Assembly: GCA_020851325.1 (NCBI GenBank)
Contig: JADZCY010000137.1
Coordinates: 1-36,719 of the forward strand
Direction of reading: 5' to 3'
DNA from: Acidobacteriota bacterium
GTDB taxonomy: Bacteria; Acidobacteriota; Vicinamibacteria; Vicinamibacterales; UBA2999
Length of the DNA: 36,719 nucleotides
Part shown: piece by piece, positions 1-7,625 of the stretch
How the letters are laid out: each line of letters starts with the position of its first letter
Position numbering within the stretch: position 1 is the first letter of the stretch
The notes under the pieces: generated by a model
Database searches by the model: none
The model's input: the letters and a program-made list of their open reading frames with translations, nothing else
What the model was told of the DNA's origin: nothing
Made by a program: the position numbers and the translations under genes

Positions 1-1
1 G

Positions 2-907
2 GCGCGGCCATCGGTGGCGCCATTGTTTGCGTTGGTGGATGGTGTCGAGTCGGTGGTGACGCTGCCGTCGCGGAGTGGCGTGGGATCGCTGCGCGCGTGG
101 AAGAGCGAGGCGGCGGCGCTGGTGAGTGGCGCTTATGACATTGCCGTCCTGCTGCCGAACTCGTTTGCCGCCGCGTGGCTGGCGGCGCGTGCCGGTATCG
201 GTGACAGGTGGGGATTCGCCGGCGACATGCGCGCGCGGCTGCTGACCAAGGCGATACCGAAGCCGAAAGGGCTGGTCCACCAGGGCGCGTATTACCAGGC
301 GCTCACCAGCGGCCTTGGCATCACCAGCGGTCCGCTGCACGCACAGGTGCGCGTGCCACCGCGGCCGGATGCGCTGCTTCCGCGAAGCGCCTACATCGTG
401 CTGGCGCCCGGCGCGGCCTACGGCAAGGCCAAGCAGTGGCCGGTGGAACACTTCGCGGCGCTCGCCACGCAACTGATCGACGCCGGTCAGGCCGTGGTGC
501 TCGTGGGCAGTCGTGCCGATCACTCCACCTGTGCCGCCATCGTCGCGCAGACGCGTGATGCATCTGCAGTGAGCAACCTGGCGGGACGGACGTCGCTGGC
601 CGAACTCACCGCGGTGCTTGGTCATGCCGACGCCGTGGTGTCGAACGACTCCGGCGCCATGCACCTCGCCGGCGCCACCGGCGTGCCTGTCGTGGCGCTG
701 TTCGGCGCCACCAACGAACATCGCACGGCGCCGCTCGGCAATGGTCCGACGGCGACGCCGCCCGCCGTGCTGACGGCAGCGGCGTGGTGCCGTCCGTGCA
801 TGCTGCGCGAATGCCCGATCGATCACCACTGCATGACGGGCATCACGCCCGAGCGCGCGGCTGTCGCGACGCTCGAAGCGGCGGGGAAACGGGGACAACG
901 GTCGTGA
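2..907 (+). CDS. waaF: Lipopolysaccharide heptosyltransferase II (GT9), 5' truncated
   Basis: This GT9 enzyme transfers the second heptose from ADP-heptose onto the LPS inner core at the cytoplasmic face of the inner membrane. The reading frame is open to the window edge and roughly the first 40-50 residues of the N-terminal domain are missing, so the true start lies upstream. Visible signatures are the PGAAYGKAKQWP motif near residue 135, the VSNDSGAMHLAGATG donor-site motif near residue 215, and the C-terminal cysteine/histidine cluster CRPCMLRECPIDHHCM, which is characteristic of the heptosyltransferase II branch. It is the first of a heptose operon and overlaps gmhB by 4 nt (GTGA). Family assignment is firm; acceptor specificity is inferred from the neighbours. 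Confidence 0.88.
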   Translation, partial: ARPSVAPLFALVDGVESVVTLPSRSGVGSLRAWKSEAAALVSGAYDIAVLLPNSFAAAWLAARAGIGDRWGFAGDMRARLLTKAIPKPKGLVHQGAYYQALTSGLGITSGPLHAQVRVPPRPDALLPRSAYIVLAPGAAYGKAKQWPVEHFAALATQLIDAGQAVVLVGSRADHSTCAAIVAQTRDASAVSNLAGRTSLAELTAVLGHADAVVSNDSGAMHLAGATGVPVVALFGATNEHRTAPLGNGPTATPPAVLTAAAWCRPCMLRECPIDHHCMTGITPERAAVATLEAAGKRGQRS

Positions 908-1584
908 CGACGGCGGGAAGTGGACCCGGCTTCGCCGGGGATGACCGGGAGGCGGGAGGCGGGAGGCGGCCGGCCGTGTTCCTCGATCGCGACGGCACCA
1001 TCAACGAAGACGTCGGCTACATGACCGACCTCGCGCAGCTCAGGATCTACCCCTACGCGCCTGACGCGATTCGCCTGCTTCGCCGCGCCGGCTTTGCCAT
1101 CGTCGTCGTTACCAACCAGGGCGGCATCGCGCGCGGCTTGATGACGGCCGCCTACGTCGAAGACACCCATCGCCGCATCGCCGATCGACTGGCGCGCGCT
1201 GGCGCGCACGTCGATGCGTGGTTCTATTGCCCGCACCATCCGGCGTCGGTGATCGATGGACTCTCGACGCCGTGCGCGTGCCGCAAGCCCGGCATCGCCA
1301 TGCCGTCGGAGGCGGCGCGCTGCCATGGTCTGGACCTGTCGCGTTCGTGGGTCATCGGCGATCACTGGCGCGACGTGCAGATGGGCTATGCCGCCGGCAT
1401 GCGCGCCATCCTGCTGCGCACGGGACACGGCCGCGATCAGGAGCAGCAGCGGCCGCCGGATCAGCGCGTCGAGGCCATCTGCGATAACCTGATGGCCGCC
1501 GTCGCCGTGATTCTCGGATCGCGGCCCGAGCCGTCGCCCGCCGGCATTGCGGCGCGCGAAGAACAAAACAGGCCGAAAGCGTGA
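904..1584 (+). CDS. gmhB: D-glycero-D-manno-heptose 1,7-bisphosphate phosphatase (HAD family)
   Basis: It removes the C7... or C1-side phosphate step of ADP-heptose synthesis as a HAD-IIIA phosphatase acting on heptose 1,7-bisphosphate. The nucleophile motif DRDGT is at residues 28-32, VVVTNQGG follows, and the zinc loop is C109, H111, C124, C126 (CPHHP...CACRKPG); GDHWRD supplies the late acidic residues. I chose GTG 904, which overlaps the waaF stop as GTGA; the open frame extends back to 784 but only through the end of waaF. The protein is 226 aa, with an unusually long N-terminus: the residues before the HAD core are encoded by a hairpin (925-939) and a 7-bp repeat run (946-973). A later start is possible but no good one is visible. 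Which phosphate is removed follows the family, not this sequence. Confidence 0.9.
   Translation: MTTAGSGPGFAGDDREAGGGRRPAVFLDRDGTINEDVGYMTDLAQLRIYPYAPDAIRLLRRAGFAIVVVTNQGGIARGLMTAAYVEDTHRRIADRLARAGAHVDAWFYCPHHPASVIDGLSTPCACRKPGIAMPSEAARCHGLDLSRSWVIGDHWRDVQMGYAAGMRAILLRTGHGRDQEQQRPPDQRVEAICDNLMAAVAVILGSRPEPSPAGIAAREEQNRPKA
925..939. repeat. Palindromic REP-like hairpin inside gmhB
   Basis: CCCGGC-TTC-GCCGGG is a perfect 6-bp stem with a 3-nt loop. It is flanked by GGA on the left and GATGA on the right, an arrangement resembling the GGACC-hairpin-GGATCA units at 23846-23957. It lies in the N-terminal codons of gmhB. Confidence 0.55.
946..973 (+). repeat. 7-bp tandem repeat CGGGAGG in the gmhB N-terminus
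   Basis: Three perfect CGGGAGG units at 946-966 are followed by a degenerate one (CGGCCGG). They are translated as a Gly/Arg/Glu-rich stretch before the HAD core. The reverse complement, CCTCCCG, is the unit of the array at 8754-8788 upstream of pdxA. Confidence 0.8.
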
Positions 1585-2564
1585 TGACGGAGATCGTTCG
1601 GAAGTTCGCGGCGGCGCGCGTCGTCGTCATCGGCGACCTCATCGCCGACGAGTACGTGTATGGCCGGGTGGCGCGCGTGTCGCGCGAGGCGCCGGTGCTG
1701 ATCCTCGAATACGACTCCACCGAAGTGGTGCCGGGCGGCGCCGGCAACGCTGCCGCCAACGCCGCGGCGCTTGGCGCGCGCGTGCAACTGGTGTCGCTGG
1801 CCGGTCGCGACGAAGCCGGCCGCCGCGTGCAGAAGGCGCTGCCATCACGCGTCGCGCACACCGGTCTGGTGCGTCCGGCCGGTTTCCGCACGCCGGTCAA
1901 GACGCGCATCCTCGCCGGCGGCATCCATTCGACGAAGCAGCAGGTGGTGCGTATCGATCGCCTGCCGCGACGCGAGATCACCGAGGGCGATCGCAACGCG
2001 GTGCTGCTGAAGTCGCTGGCCGCCATCCAGCGCGCGGACGCCGTGCTGATCTCGGACTACGGTTCCGGACTGGCGACACCGGCGCTGGCGCGCCGCCTGG
2101 CTGAACATGTGCGCGGCACGGGCGTGCCCATCCTCGTCGATTCGCGCTACGCGTTGACGCGCTACCGCGGCCTCACCGCCTGCGCACCGAATGAATCGGA
2201 AGTGGAACAGGCGCTCGACATCCGCATCGACGACAATCCGCGCATCCTCGAACGCGCCGGCCGTCAACTGCTCAAGACGACGCGCATGAAAGCGGTGATC
2301 ATCACGCGCGGCAGCCGCGGTATGGCGGTGTTCGAACCCGACACCCCGACCGTGCACATCCCCGTGCACGGCACCGACGAAGTGGCGGACGTGACCGGCG
2401 CCGGCGACACGGTGATGGCCACGCTCACGCTGGCGCTCGCCGCCGGCGCGACGATGGCGGATGCCGCCAAGCTGGCCAACATTGCCGGCGGGCTCGTGGT
2501 GATGAAGCGCGGCACGGCCACCGTGGCGGCGGCCGAACTCCGCCGCGCCCTCGGGAGCCTCTGA
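1581..2564 (+). CDS. rfaE1: D-glycero-beta-D-manno-heptose-7-phosphate kinase (PfkB family)
   Basis: This PfkB-family kinase phosphorylates heptose 7-phosphate at C1 in ADP-heptose synthesis. It corresponds to the N-terminal half of E. coli HldE. The N-terminal GD and GGAGNAAANAAALGA substrate/glycine motif (about residues 52-65) and the C-terminal DVTGAGDT signature (D270-T277, with D276 as catalytic base) are present. The length of 327 aa suits a stand-alone kinase; the adenylyltransferase half is encoded separately at 4038. The start is GTG 1581, overlapping the gmhB stop; ATG 1584 immediately after is equally possible. Confidence 0.92.
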   Translation: MMTEIVRKFAAARVVVIGDLIADEYVYGRVARVSREAPVLILEYDSTEVVPGGAGNAAANAAALGARVQLVSLAGRDEAGRRVQKALPSRVAHTGLVRPAGFRTPVKTRILAGGIHSTKQQVVRIDRLPRREITEGDRNAVLLKSLAAIQRADAVLISDYGSGLATPALARRLAEHVRGTGVPILVDSRYALTRYRGLTACAPNESEVEQALDIRIDDNPRILERAGRQLLKTTRMKAVIITRGSRGMAVFEPDTPTVHIPVHGTDEVADVTGAGDTVMATLTLALAAGATMADAAKLANIAGGLVVMKRGTATVAAAELRRALGSL

Positions 2565-2569
2565 CGGCC

Positions 2570-4045
2570 GTGTCCGCTGCCGGCGGCTACGCGCTCGTCG
2601 TCCTGCAGACCTTCGTCGTCGCCGCGCTGGCGACGTGGACGGTCCGGGGCGTGGCGAGGCGGCGCGGCTGGCTGGCGCCAACGCGTCCCGACCGCTGGCA
2701 CAGCGAACCGACGGCGCTCTACGGCGGCGTCGGCATCTTCGCCGGCTTCGCGCTCGGCCTGCTGTGGCACGTGCCGTGGTCGCCGTACATGGCCACGCTG
2801 CTCGTCCTCACCGGCGCGATGTTCGCCACCGGCCTGGTGGATGACGCGCTCGACATCCGGCCGCAGACGAAAGTGGGATTGCAGATCGCGGGCGGGCTGC
2901 TGCTCTACGCCGGCGGTTTCAACTTCAACGAAGTGTTCCCGTGGTGGTTCGACCTCGGTGTCGTCGTGTTCTGGGTGGTGGCGATCACCAACGCGATGAA
3001 CCTGCTCGACAACATGAACGGCCTGGCGGCGGGGACGGCGGTGATTGCCGGTCTGTCGCGGCTGATGCTGTCGCACGACACCGGCAACCTCGAAGGCGCG
3101 CTCGCCAGTGCGGTGCTCGTCGGCGCCGTACTCGGCTTTCTCGTCTTCAACTTTCCGCGCGCCTCGATCTTCATGGGCGACGGCGGCAGCTTCACCATCG
3201 GCTTCGCGCTGGCGGCGCTGAACTTGTCGAACGGGCAGGCGTACACGAAGAGCACGTTCTCGATCTTCATCTTTCCCGTCGTGGCGCTGGCGCTGCCGAT
3301 CTTCGACACGGCGTTCGTGTCGGTGGTGCGCTACTTCTCGGGACGCGCCATCAGCCAGGGCGGGCGTGATCACACCTCACATCGTCTCGTGGCGATCGGC
3401 TTGAGCGAGACGTGGGCGGTGGTGATCCTGTGGATCATCTCGGCGGCCTCGGGCGTCATCGCGTATCTGCTGTATCACGTCGGCTTCTCGTACGCGGTAT
3501 ACGCGATGGCCATCGTGGTGCTGGGCCTGGCGCTGTTCGGTATCGTGCTGTCGCGCGTCCGCGTCTACGCCGAAGGCGCCGCGCCCGATGGTCCGGCGGC
3601 GGCATGGGGTTTCACGCTGCGGGGGGAGCTGCTCTACAAGCGGCAGATCCTGTGGGTGTTGCTCGACGCCATCACCGTCGTGCTGGTGCTTGGCGCCGTG
3701 CTGCCGGTGCCCACCGGGGCGGCGAGCAGCGTCGAGGCGTCGTCCATGGGCGTCGCATCGGCGGCGTCGGCGGCCAGCGTGCTGATGGGGCTGTTCGCAC
3801 TCGGGTTGTATCGCTGGGACTGGATTCAGTTCGGCTGGCCGGTGCTGGCGCGGGTGATTGCCGGCGCGCTGCTCGGGGTGGTCGCCATCTTCATCTGGGA
3901 GCGCGTCGTTGCCGTGGCTGTGCCGTCGGCGCCGCTCGATCTCGCCGCGGCGTGGCTGGCCATCATCGCGGCGATCTGCGGCACGCGTATTCTCGTCCGC
4001 GGGATGGACGCGTGGCTGCACCGCCTCGGAGGCCGTCGTGGCTGA
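2570..4045 (+). CDS. WecA/MraY-type polyprenyl-phosphate glycosyl-1-phosphate transferase with extra C-terminal membrane module
   Basis: This integral membrane enzyme is expected to load a sugar phosphate from a UDP-sugar onto undecaprenyl phosphate, the first step of lipid-linked glycan assembly. Family motifs are visible: DDALDIRP (about residues 88-95), the [15 protein letters not shown] loop (about 142-156), MGDGGS (about 203), and the [10 protein letters not shown] loop near residue 264. The usual WecA core ends near residue 340. Residues about 353-491 add further membrane segments beginning [14 protein letters not shown] and containing a GLYRWDW motif, resembling the N-terminal membrane region of CapD/FlaA1-type proteins. 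Start GTG 2570 is 5 nt after the rfaE1 stop; the end overlaps rfaE2 by 8 nt. Sugar specificity cannot be read. Confidence 0.85.
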   Translation: MSAAGGYALVVLQTFVVAALATWTVRGVARRRGWLAPTRPDRWHSEPTALYGGVGIFAGFALGLLWHVPWSPYMATLLVLTGAMFATGLVDDALDIRPQTKVGLQIAGGLLLYAGGFNFNEVFPWWFDLGVVVFWVVAITNAMNLLDNMNGLAAGTAVIAGLSRLMLSHDTGNLEGALASAVLVGAVLGFLVFNFPRASIFMGDGGSFTIGFALAALNLSNGQAYTKSTFSIFIFPVVALALPIFDTAFVSVVRYFSGRAISQGGRDHTSHRLVAIGLSETWAVVILWIISAASGVIAYLLYHVGFSYAVYAMAIVVLGLALFGIVLSRVRVYAEGAAPDGPAAAWGFTLRGELLYKRQILWVLLDAITVVLVLGAVLPVPTGAASSVEASSMGVASAASAASVLMGLFALGLYRWDWIQFGWPVLARVIAGALLGVVAIFIWERVVAVAVPSAPLDLAAAWLAIIAAICGTRILVRGMDAWLHRLGGRRG

Positions 4046-4520
4046 GATTCTGACGCGCGACGCGCTGGCCGATCGCGTGCGCGAGGCCCGTGCGCGGGGC
4101 GTGAGGTTCGCGTTCGCGAATGGCGCGTTCGACCTGCTGCACGTCGGACACATCCGTTACCTCGAAGCCGCCGCGCGCGAAGCAGACGCGCTGATCGTCG
4201 CCGTGAATGACGATGAGTCGGTGCGCGCGAGCAAGGGACCGCATCGTCCGGTGATGCCGGCGGCCGATCGCGCGGAACTCATCGCCGCCTTGCGTGCCGT
4301 GGATTTCGTCGTCATCTTCAACGAGCCAACGGTGACGCCGCTCCTCGAACTGCTGCACCCCGACGTGCACTGCAAGGGCACGGACTACACCGTCGACACC
4401 GTCCCCGAGCGCGATACCGTGCGCGCCTACGGCGGCCGCATCGCCATCGTCGGCGATCCGAAGGATCATTCGACGACGGAGACGCTGCAAAAGGTGCTGA
4501 AGGGTGCTGAGAGGTGCTGA
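4038..4520 (+). CDS. rfaE2: D-glycero-beta-D-manno-heptose 1-phosphate adenylyltransferase
   Basis: It makes ADP-heptose from heptose 1-phosphate and ATP, and corresponds to the C-terminal half of HldE. The nucleotidyltransferase HxGH motif is H35-V-G-H38, preceded by [25 protein letters not shown] and [10 protein letters not shown] follow as in RfaE2 proteins. The length is 160 aa, normal for the stand-alone form. I chose GTG 4038 because GGAGG (4028-4032) lies 5 nt upstream; the frame extends back to 3858 but only inside the preceding gene. The last residues and the TGA stop are supplied by a 10-bp repeat array beginning at 4491. Confidence 0.92.
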   Translation: MAEILTRDALADRVREARARGVRFAFANGAFDLLHVGHIRYLEAAAREADALIVAVNDDESVRASKGPHRPVMPAADRAELIAALRAVDFVVIFNEPTVTPLLELLHPDVHCKGTDYTVDTVPERDTVRAYGGRIAIVGDPKDHSTTETLQKVLKGAERC

Positions 4521-4560
4521 GGGGTGCTGACAGGTGCTGAAGGGTGCTGATAGGTGCTGA
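4491..4560 (+). repeat. 10-bp tandem repeat NNGGTGCTGA, seven units
   Basis: Seven units in exact 10-bp register differ only in the first two bases (aa, ag, ga, gg, ca, ag, ta); a decayed unit runs on to about 4574. The array encodes the C-terminus and stop of rfaE2 and runs into the ATG of waaC. Because each unit carries TGA and the period is 10, stops fall in all three frames. A second seven-unit array of the same family is at 19684-19753. Confidence 0.95.
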
Positions 4561-5591
4561 TGAAGGGTGCTCGAGTCCTGATCGTGCGCTTGAGTGCGTT
4601 GGGCGACATCGTGCACGCGGTGCCGGTGCTGGCGGCGTTGAAGCGGCACGATCCGTCGATCGAAGTCGATTGGCTGGTGGAGGAGTCGTACGCGTCGGTG
4701 CTCGCGCTGGTGGACGGCATTCGCCAGCGGATTGTCGTGCGGGCGCGGCAGGCGAGTGACGATGCGGTGTTCGCGGCGACGGCTGGCGGGTATCTGCGGG
4801 CCGCGCGATTCCTTCGCCGGCAGCGCTACGACATCGCCATCGATCTGCAGGGGCTGTTGAAATCCGCCGTGTGGGCGCGCGTGTCGGGAGCAACGCGCGT
4901 GATCGGCTTCGCGCCGTCGCATCTGCGCGAGCGACAGGCGGCGTGGCTGTACAGCGAAACGGTGGAGCCGCCGGCGTTGCCGCACGTGCTGCACAAGAAC
5001 CTGACGATGGCGACGCATCTGGGTGCGCCGCCCATGCCGATCGTTCTGCCGCTTGCGGAGCAGCCGAGCGCGGGGTTGCGCGCGGCGCTGGCAGCCGTGC
5101 CGGGACGCTACGCCGTGCTGAATCCGGGCGCGGCGTGGCCCAACAAACGGTGGCCGGCGGAGCGCTTTGCCGCGGTGGCGCAGCACCTGGTGACGCGGCA
5201 TGGGCTGCACGTGTTCGTCACGTGGGGGCCCGCAGAGCGCGCGCTTGCCGACGCCATCGTCAGCGCGGCGAAGGGCGCGGCGCACCTGGCGCCGCCGACA
5301 TCGATTGCCGATCTGACGGCGCTGCTCCGCGGCGCGGCGCTCGTCGTCTCCGGCGACACGGGTCCGATGCACATTGCCGCCGCGACCGGCGCGCCGATCG
5401 TCGGCCTGTTCGGTCCGACCTGGCCGGAGCGCAACGGCCCGTGGGATCCGCGCGATGAAGTGATCTCGCGCGCCACGGCGTGCCAGTGTCATCACAAGCG
5501 GCAGTGCCTGATCGGCCGGCCGTGCATCGAAGACATCACGATGGACGAAGTCGTGACGGCAATCGATCGCCGCCTGGCCCGGGAGGCTTGA
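4560..5591 (+). CDS. waaC: Lipopolysaccharide heptosyltransferase I (GT9)
   Basis: This GT9 enzyme adds the first heptose to the Kdo-lipid A acceptor. The N-terminal VLIVRLSALGDIVHAVPVL motif and the C-terminal VVSGDTGPMHIAAATGAPI donor motif are intact, with NPGAAWPNKRWP at mid-length, and the 343-aa length is typical. I chose ATG 4560 rather than GTG 4554. The ATG lies at the end of the 10-bp repeat array, and AGGTG of the last unit (4552-4556) sits 3 nt before it as a possible ribosome-binding site. Residues 2-5 are repeat-encoded. The gene completes a waaF-gmhB-rfaE1-rfaE2-waaC set. Confidence 0.9.
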   Translation: MKGARVLIVRLSALGDIVHAVPVLAALKRHDPSIEVDWLVEESYASVLALVDGIRQRIVVRARQASDDAVFAATAGGYLRAARFLRRQRYDIAIDLQGLLKSAVWARVSGATRVIGFAPSHLRERQAAWLYSETVEPPALPHVLHKNLTMATHLGAPPMPIVLPLAEQPSAGLRAALAAVPGRYAVLNPGAAWPNKRWPAERFAAVAQHLVTRHGLHVFVTWGPAERALADAIVSAAKGAAHLAPPTSIADLTALLRGAALVVSGDTGPMHIAAATGAPIVGLFGPTWPERNGPWDPRDEVISRATACQCHHKRQCLIGRPCIEDITMDEVVTAIDRRLAREA

Positions 5592-5680
5592 CCCCGCCAT
5601 TCGCTGGTGTCGACACGTCCCGTTGTCCGAACGACGCCGGATCGTGCCACCATGCGTCGGGGCAGCGGATCGATGGACGA

Positions 5681-5686
5681 TACACT
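5681..5686 (+). promoter_or_regulatory. Possible -10 box (TACACT) upstream of the methyltransferase gene
   Basis: In the 120-nt gap after waaC, TACACT overlaps the start of the repeated palindromic motif at 5683. A start of transcription near 5693 would give a short leader carrying GAGGGG. No convincing -35 is visible. Confidence 0.3.
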
Positions 5687-5702
5687 CGAGTGAGCTGAGG
5701 GG
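5683..5702 (+). promoter_or_regulatory. 20-nt palindrome-plus-RBS motif, copy 1
   Basis: CACTCGAGTGAGCTGAGGGG occurs identically here and at 9748-9767. Its first 10 nt are a perfect palindrome (CACTCGAGTG); its GAGGGG end lies 9 nt before GTG 5712 and can act as ribosome-binding site. Function beyond that is unknown. Confidence 0.55.
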
Positions 5703-5711
5703 TTGGACGAC

Positions 5712-6215
5712 GTGAGACGGTTTCTGACGCGATTCCGCGTCGCGCTCGGCTTTGCGCTGGCGGGCCTCGTGCTGTGGCTGGCGCAGCCGACATGGACGCT
5801 GTGGCTGGCCGGTTTCGGCATTGCGATCTGCGGTGAAGCGCTGCGCGTGTGGGCGGCTGGTCATCTGGAGAAGAGCCGCGAGGTCACCTCCTCCGGCCCG
5901 TACCGCTTTATCCGCCACCCGCTCTACGCCGGGTCAACACTGATCGGCATCGGCCTGGCCGTCGCCGCCGCGCACATGGTGGTGGCGCTGATCGTCGGCA
6001 TGTATCTGGGCCTGACGCTCACGGCCGCCCGCCGCAGCGAGGAAACGCACCTGCGCGAGAAGTTCGGCGACGCCTACGATGCGTATGCGGAAAAGCGCAC
6101 CTCACCGATGACGCGCCGCTTCTCGCTGTCCCGCGCCCTCTACAACCGCGAGCACCACACGATCGCCGGGCTGATCGCGGGGTTCGCGCTCCTGGCTGCG
6201 AAAATCGGCAGCTAA
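5712..6215 (+). CDS. Isoprenylcysteine carboxyl methyltransferase / phospholipid methyltransferase-like membrane protein
   Basis: This is a small (167 aa) polytopic membrane protein of the ICMT/PEMT-like methyltransferase superfamily, which uses S-adenosylmethionine at the membrane. Two hydrophobic segments precede the diagnostic GPYRFIRHPLYAG motif (about residues 63-75), followed by another hydrophobic pair, then a conserved acidic/basic tail (RRSEETHLREKFGDAYDAY) as in bacterial members. I prefer GTG 5712, 9 nt after GAGGGG; TTG 5703 in the same frame is too close to it. It is 120 nt downstream of waaC and may have its own promoter. The substrate is not known. Confidence 0.8.
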   Translation: MRRFLTRFRVALGFALAGLVLWLAQPTWTLWLAGFGIAICGEALRVWAAGHLEKSREVTSSGPYRFIRHPLYAGSTLIGIGLAVAAAHMVVALIVGMYLGLTLTAARRSEETHLREKFGDAYDAYAEKRTSPMTRRFSLSRALYNREHHTIAGLIAGFALLAAKIGS

Positions 6216-6308
6216 CACGACCCAACTCGCCGAACCTGAGGGCGAGGGTGCTTGATTCCACGCCCGGCCACAGCGCCGGCGCCGCGTCTGTGGGTGAACG
6301 TTCGCACC

Positions 6309-6373
6309 GCACCCTCGTGTAGCACCCTCGTGCAGCACCCTCGTGTAGCACCTTCGTGTAGCACCTCCGTGCC
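6309..6373. repeat. 13-bp tandem repeat GCACCYTCGTGTA, five units
   Basis: Five units of exactly 13 bp fill most of the 162-nt gap between the convergent ends of the methyltransferase gene (6215) and ubiX (6378). On the ubiX strand the unit reads TACACGAGGGTGC and shares the GGTGC core of the 10-bp family. The rest of the gap holds a weak hairpin (CTCGCC/GGCGAG) without a T-run. Confidence 0.93.
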
Positions 6374-6377
6374 GCCG

Positions 6378-6950
6378 TCAGTCCATCTGGCCGTTCCATC
6401 TGGGCACATCGACGTGGATGTCGAACTGATCGAGCAGGCGGGCGCAGGTGTAGGTGACCATCGCGTCCAGCGACTCGGGCTTCGAGTAGAACGCCGGCAC
6501 GGGCGGCGAGATGACGACGCCCATGCGCGAGAGCTTGAGCATGTGTTCGAGATGGATCTCGCTGAGCGGCGCTTCGCGGACGGCGAGCACCAGCCGCCGC
6601 CGTTCCTTCAGCACCACGTCCGCGGCGCGGTGGACCAGCGAGTCGCCGAGGCCCACCGCGATCGCCGCCAGCGAGCGGACGCTGCACGGCGCGATCAGCA
6701 TGCCGCGCGTCTGGAACGATCCGCTCGAGATCGCTGCGCCTTCGTCGTTGGCGTTGTAGACGGTATGGGCCAGCGCCTGCACGTCCTTCAGCGTGTACGC
6801 CGTTTCGTGCAGCAGCGTGCGCGCGCCCCACTTGCTCATCACCAGGTGCGCTTCGACGCCGGCCTGCCGCAGCAGCTCCAGTGTGCGGATGCCGTAGATC
6901 GATCCCGAAGCGCCGGTGATGGCGACGATGAGGCGTGAGGGCGCGGACAT
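6378..6950 (-). CDS. ubiX: UbiX family flavin prenyltransferase
   Basis: UbiX prenylates FMN to give the prenyl-FMN cofactor of UbiD-type decarboxylases. The N-terminal IVAITGASGSIYGIRTLELL motif, SSGSFQTRGMLIAPCSVRSLAAIA in the middle, the LAVREAPLSEIHLEHML segment and the GVVISPPVPAFY motif are all typical, and 190 aa is the usual length. It is the only minus-strand gene in the first half of the window and stands alone between the LPS genes and the tRNAs. A UbiD partner is not in the window. Upstream of its ATG only a weak AT-rich stretch is seen. Confidence 0.92.
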   Translation of the reverse strand: MSAPSRLIVAITGASGSIYGIRTLELLRQAGVEAHLVMSKWGARTLLHETAYTLKDVQALAHTVYNANDEGAAISSGSFQTRGMLIAPCSVRSLAAIAVGLGDSLVHRAADVVLKERRRLVLAVREAPLSEIHLEHMLKLSRMGVVISPPVPAFYSKPESLDAMVTYTCARLLDQFDIHVDVPRWNGQMD

Positions 6951-7016
6951 GCCGTCCTATCTTGACGCCTCGGACAGCGGCTGGCTAGACTTGACCGTTC
7001 TGTGTGCCGGAACGTG

Positions 7017-7092
7017 GGGCGGTTAGCTCAGTTGGTAGAGCACCGGCTTTACACGCCGGCTGTCACAGGTTCGAGTCCTGTACCGCCCACCA
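7017..7092 (+). tRNA. tRNA-Val (anticodon TAC)
   Basis: The 76-nt cloverleaf has acceptor stem GGGCGGT/ACCGCCC, a D-loop with GTTGGTAGAG, anticodon stem CCGGC/GCCGG enclosing TT-TAC-AC (anticodon 7050-7052), the T-loop GGTTCGAGTCC, discriminator A and an encoded CCA. Confidence 0.97.
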
Positions 7093-7138
7093 CCCTTCGC
7101 CGAGCGCTCGCTGCGCGAGCGGCTACGGGTGGCAGGCC
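7090..7138 (+). repeat. Hairpin element following tRNA-Val
   Basis: CCACCC (7090-7095, beginning with the tRNA CCA) pairs with GGGTGG (7127-7132). An inner GCCG..CTCGC arm pairs with GCGAGCGGC, and CAGGCC follows. The inner 17-mer CGCTCGCTGCGCGAGCG (7105-7121) recurs at 7151-7167. A related hairpin follows tRNA-Asp. It could be a terminator, a processing signal or a REP-like repeat. Confidence 0.7.
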
Positions 7139-7150
7139 GCCTGCACCGAA

Positions 7151-7167
7151 CGCTCGCTGCGCGAGCG
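7151..7167. repeat. Second copy of the 17-nt palindromic core between the tRNAs
   Basis: CGCTCGCTGCGCGAGCG is identical to 7105-7121 and folds as a short stem. No gene is credible between the two tRNAs; the rest of 7168-7324 shows nothing recognisable. Confidence 0.6.
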
Positions 7168-7324
7168 ACTCAAAACGATCGTCCCGCAAAGCGTGCACGA
7201 TTCGGCCATTCGGTGATAGGATTAACGGCTGTTGCGCTGATGACGTGCGGTGCGCTGACAACGCCCGACGCTGGTGAGCACGATCGACCGTTCAGCCAGT
7301 CACCAGTTCGCAACATCTCCCTGT

Positions 7325-7398
<74 letters not shown>

Positions 7399-7401
<3 letters not shown>

Positions 7402-7449
7402 ACCTACGCCAAGCCGCTCGCTTCGCTCGCTGGCTACGGTTGGCAGGCC
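7399..7449 (+). repeat. Hairpin element following tRNA-Asp
   Basis: CCAACC (7399-7404, beginning with the tRNA CCA) pairs with GGTTGG (7438-7443), and CAGGCC follows. Its layout matches the element after tRNA-Val: GCCNAG, a CGCTCGCT core, GGCTACGG, then TGGCAGGCC. One outer base pair differs by a compensated change (C-G there, A-T here). Confidence 0.7.
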
Positions 7450-7511
7450 ACGTTCCTGCCATAAGACTTTTCTTCGCCCCGTCACCGCGTATCGCCCTGA
7501 GCGAAGGTGCC

Positions 7512-7602
7512 GCACCCCCGTGCCGCACCTCCGTGTAGCACCATCGTGCCGCACCTCCGTGTAGCACCTCCGTGTAGCACCCTCGTGTAGCACCTCCGTG
7601 CA
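7512..7602. repeat. 13-bp tandem repeat GCACCTCCGTGTA, seven units
   Basis: Seven units in exact 13-bp register, plus a broken eighth, end about 10 nt before the -10-like box of holB. This is the same family as 6309-6373. The flanking 7450-7511 shows no gene. Confidence 0.95.
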
Positions 7603-7614
7603 GCACCCCCGCAG

Positions 7615-7620
7615 TACAAT
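7615..7620 (+). promoter_or_regulatory. Possible -10 box (TACAAT) for holB
   Basis: TACAAT ends 5 nt before ATG 7626, so transcription would begin at or next to the start codon, suggesting a leaderless mRNA. The -35 region falls inside the repeat array and has no TTGACA-like sequence. Confidence 0.35.
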
Positions 7621-7625
7621 CCGTC

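Noticed and set aside
4491-4560. CRISPR array
   Set aside because: Units are 10 bp with no spacers; the same holds for the 7-, 8-, 9- and 13-bp arrays. No cas genes are present.
3963-5918. 651-codon minus-strand open frame over rfaE2, waaC and the methyltransferase
   Set aside because: The plus-strand genes show all family motifs; the minus translation has none.
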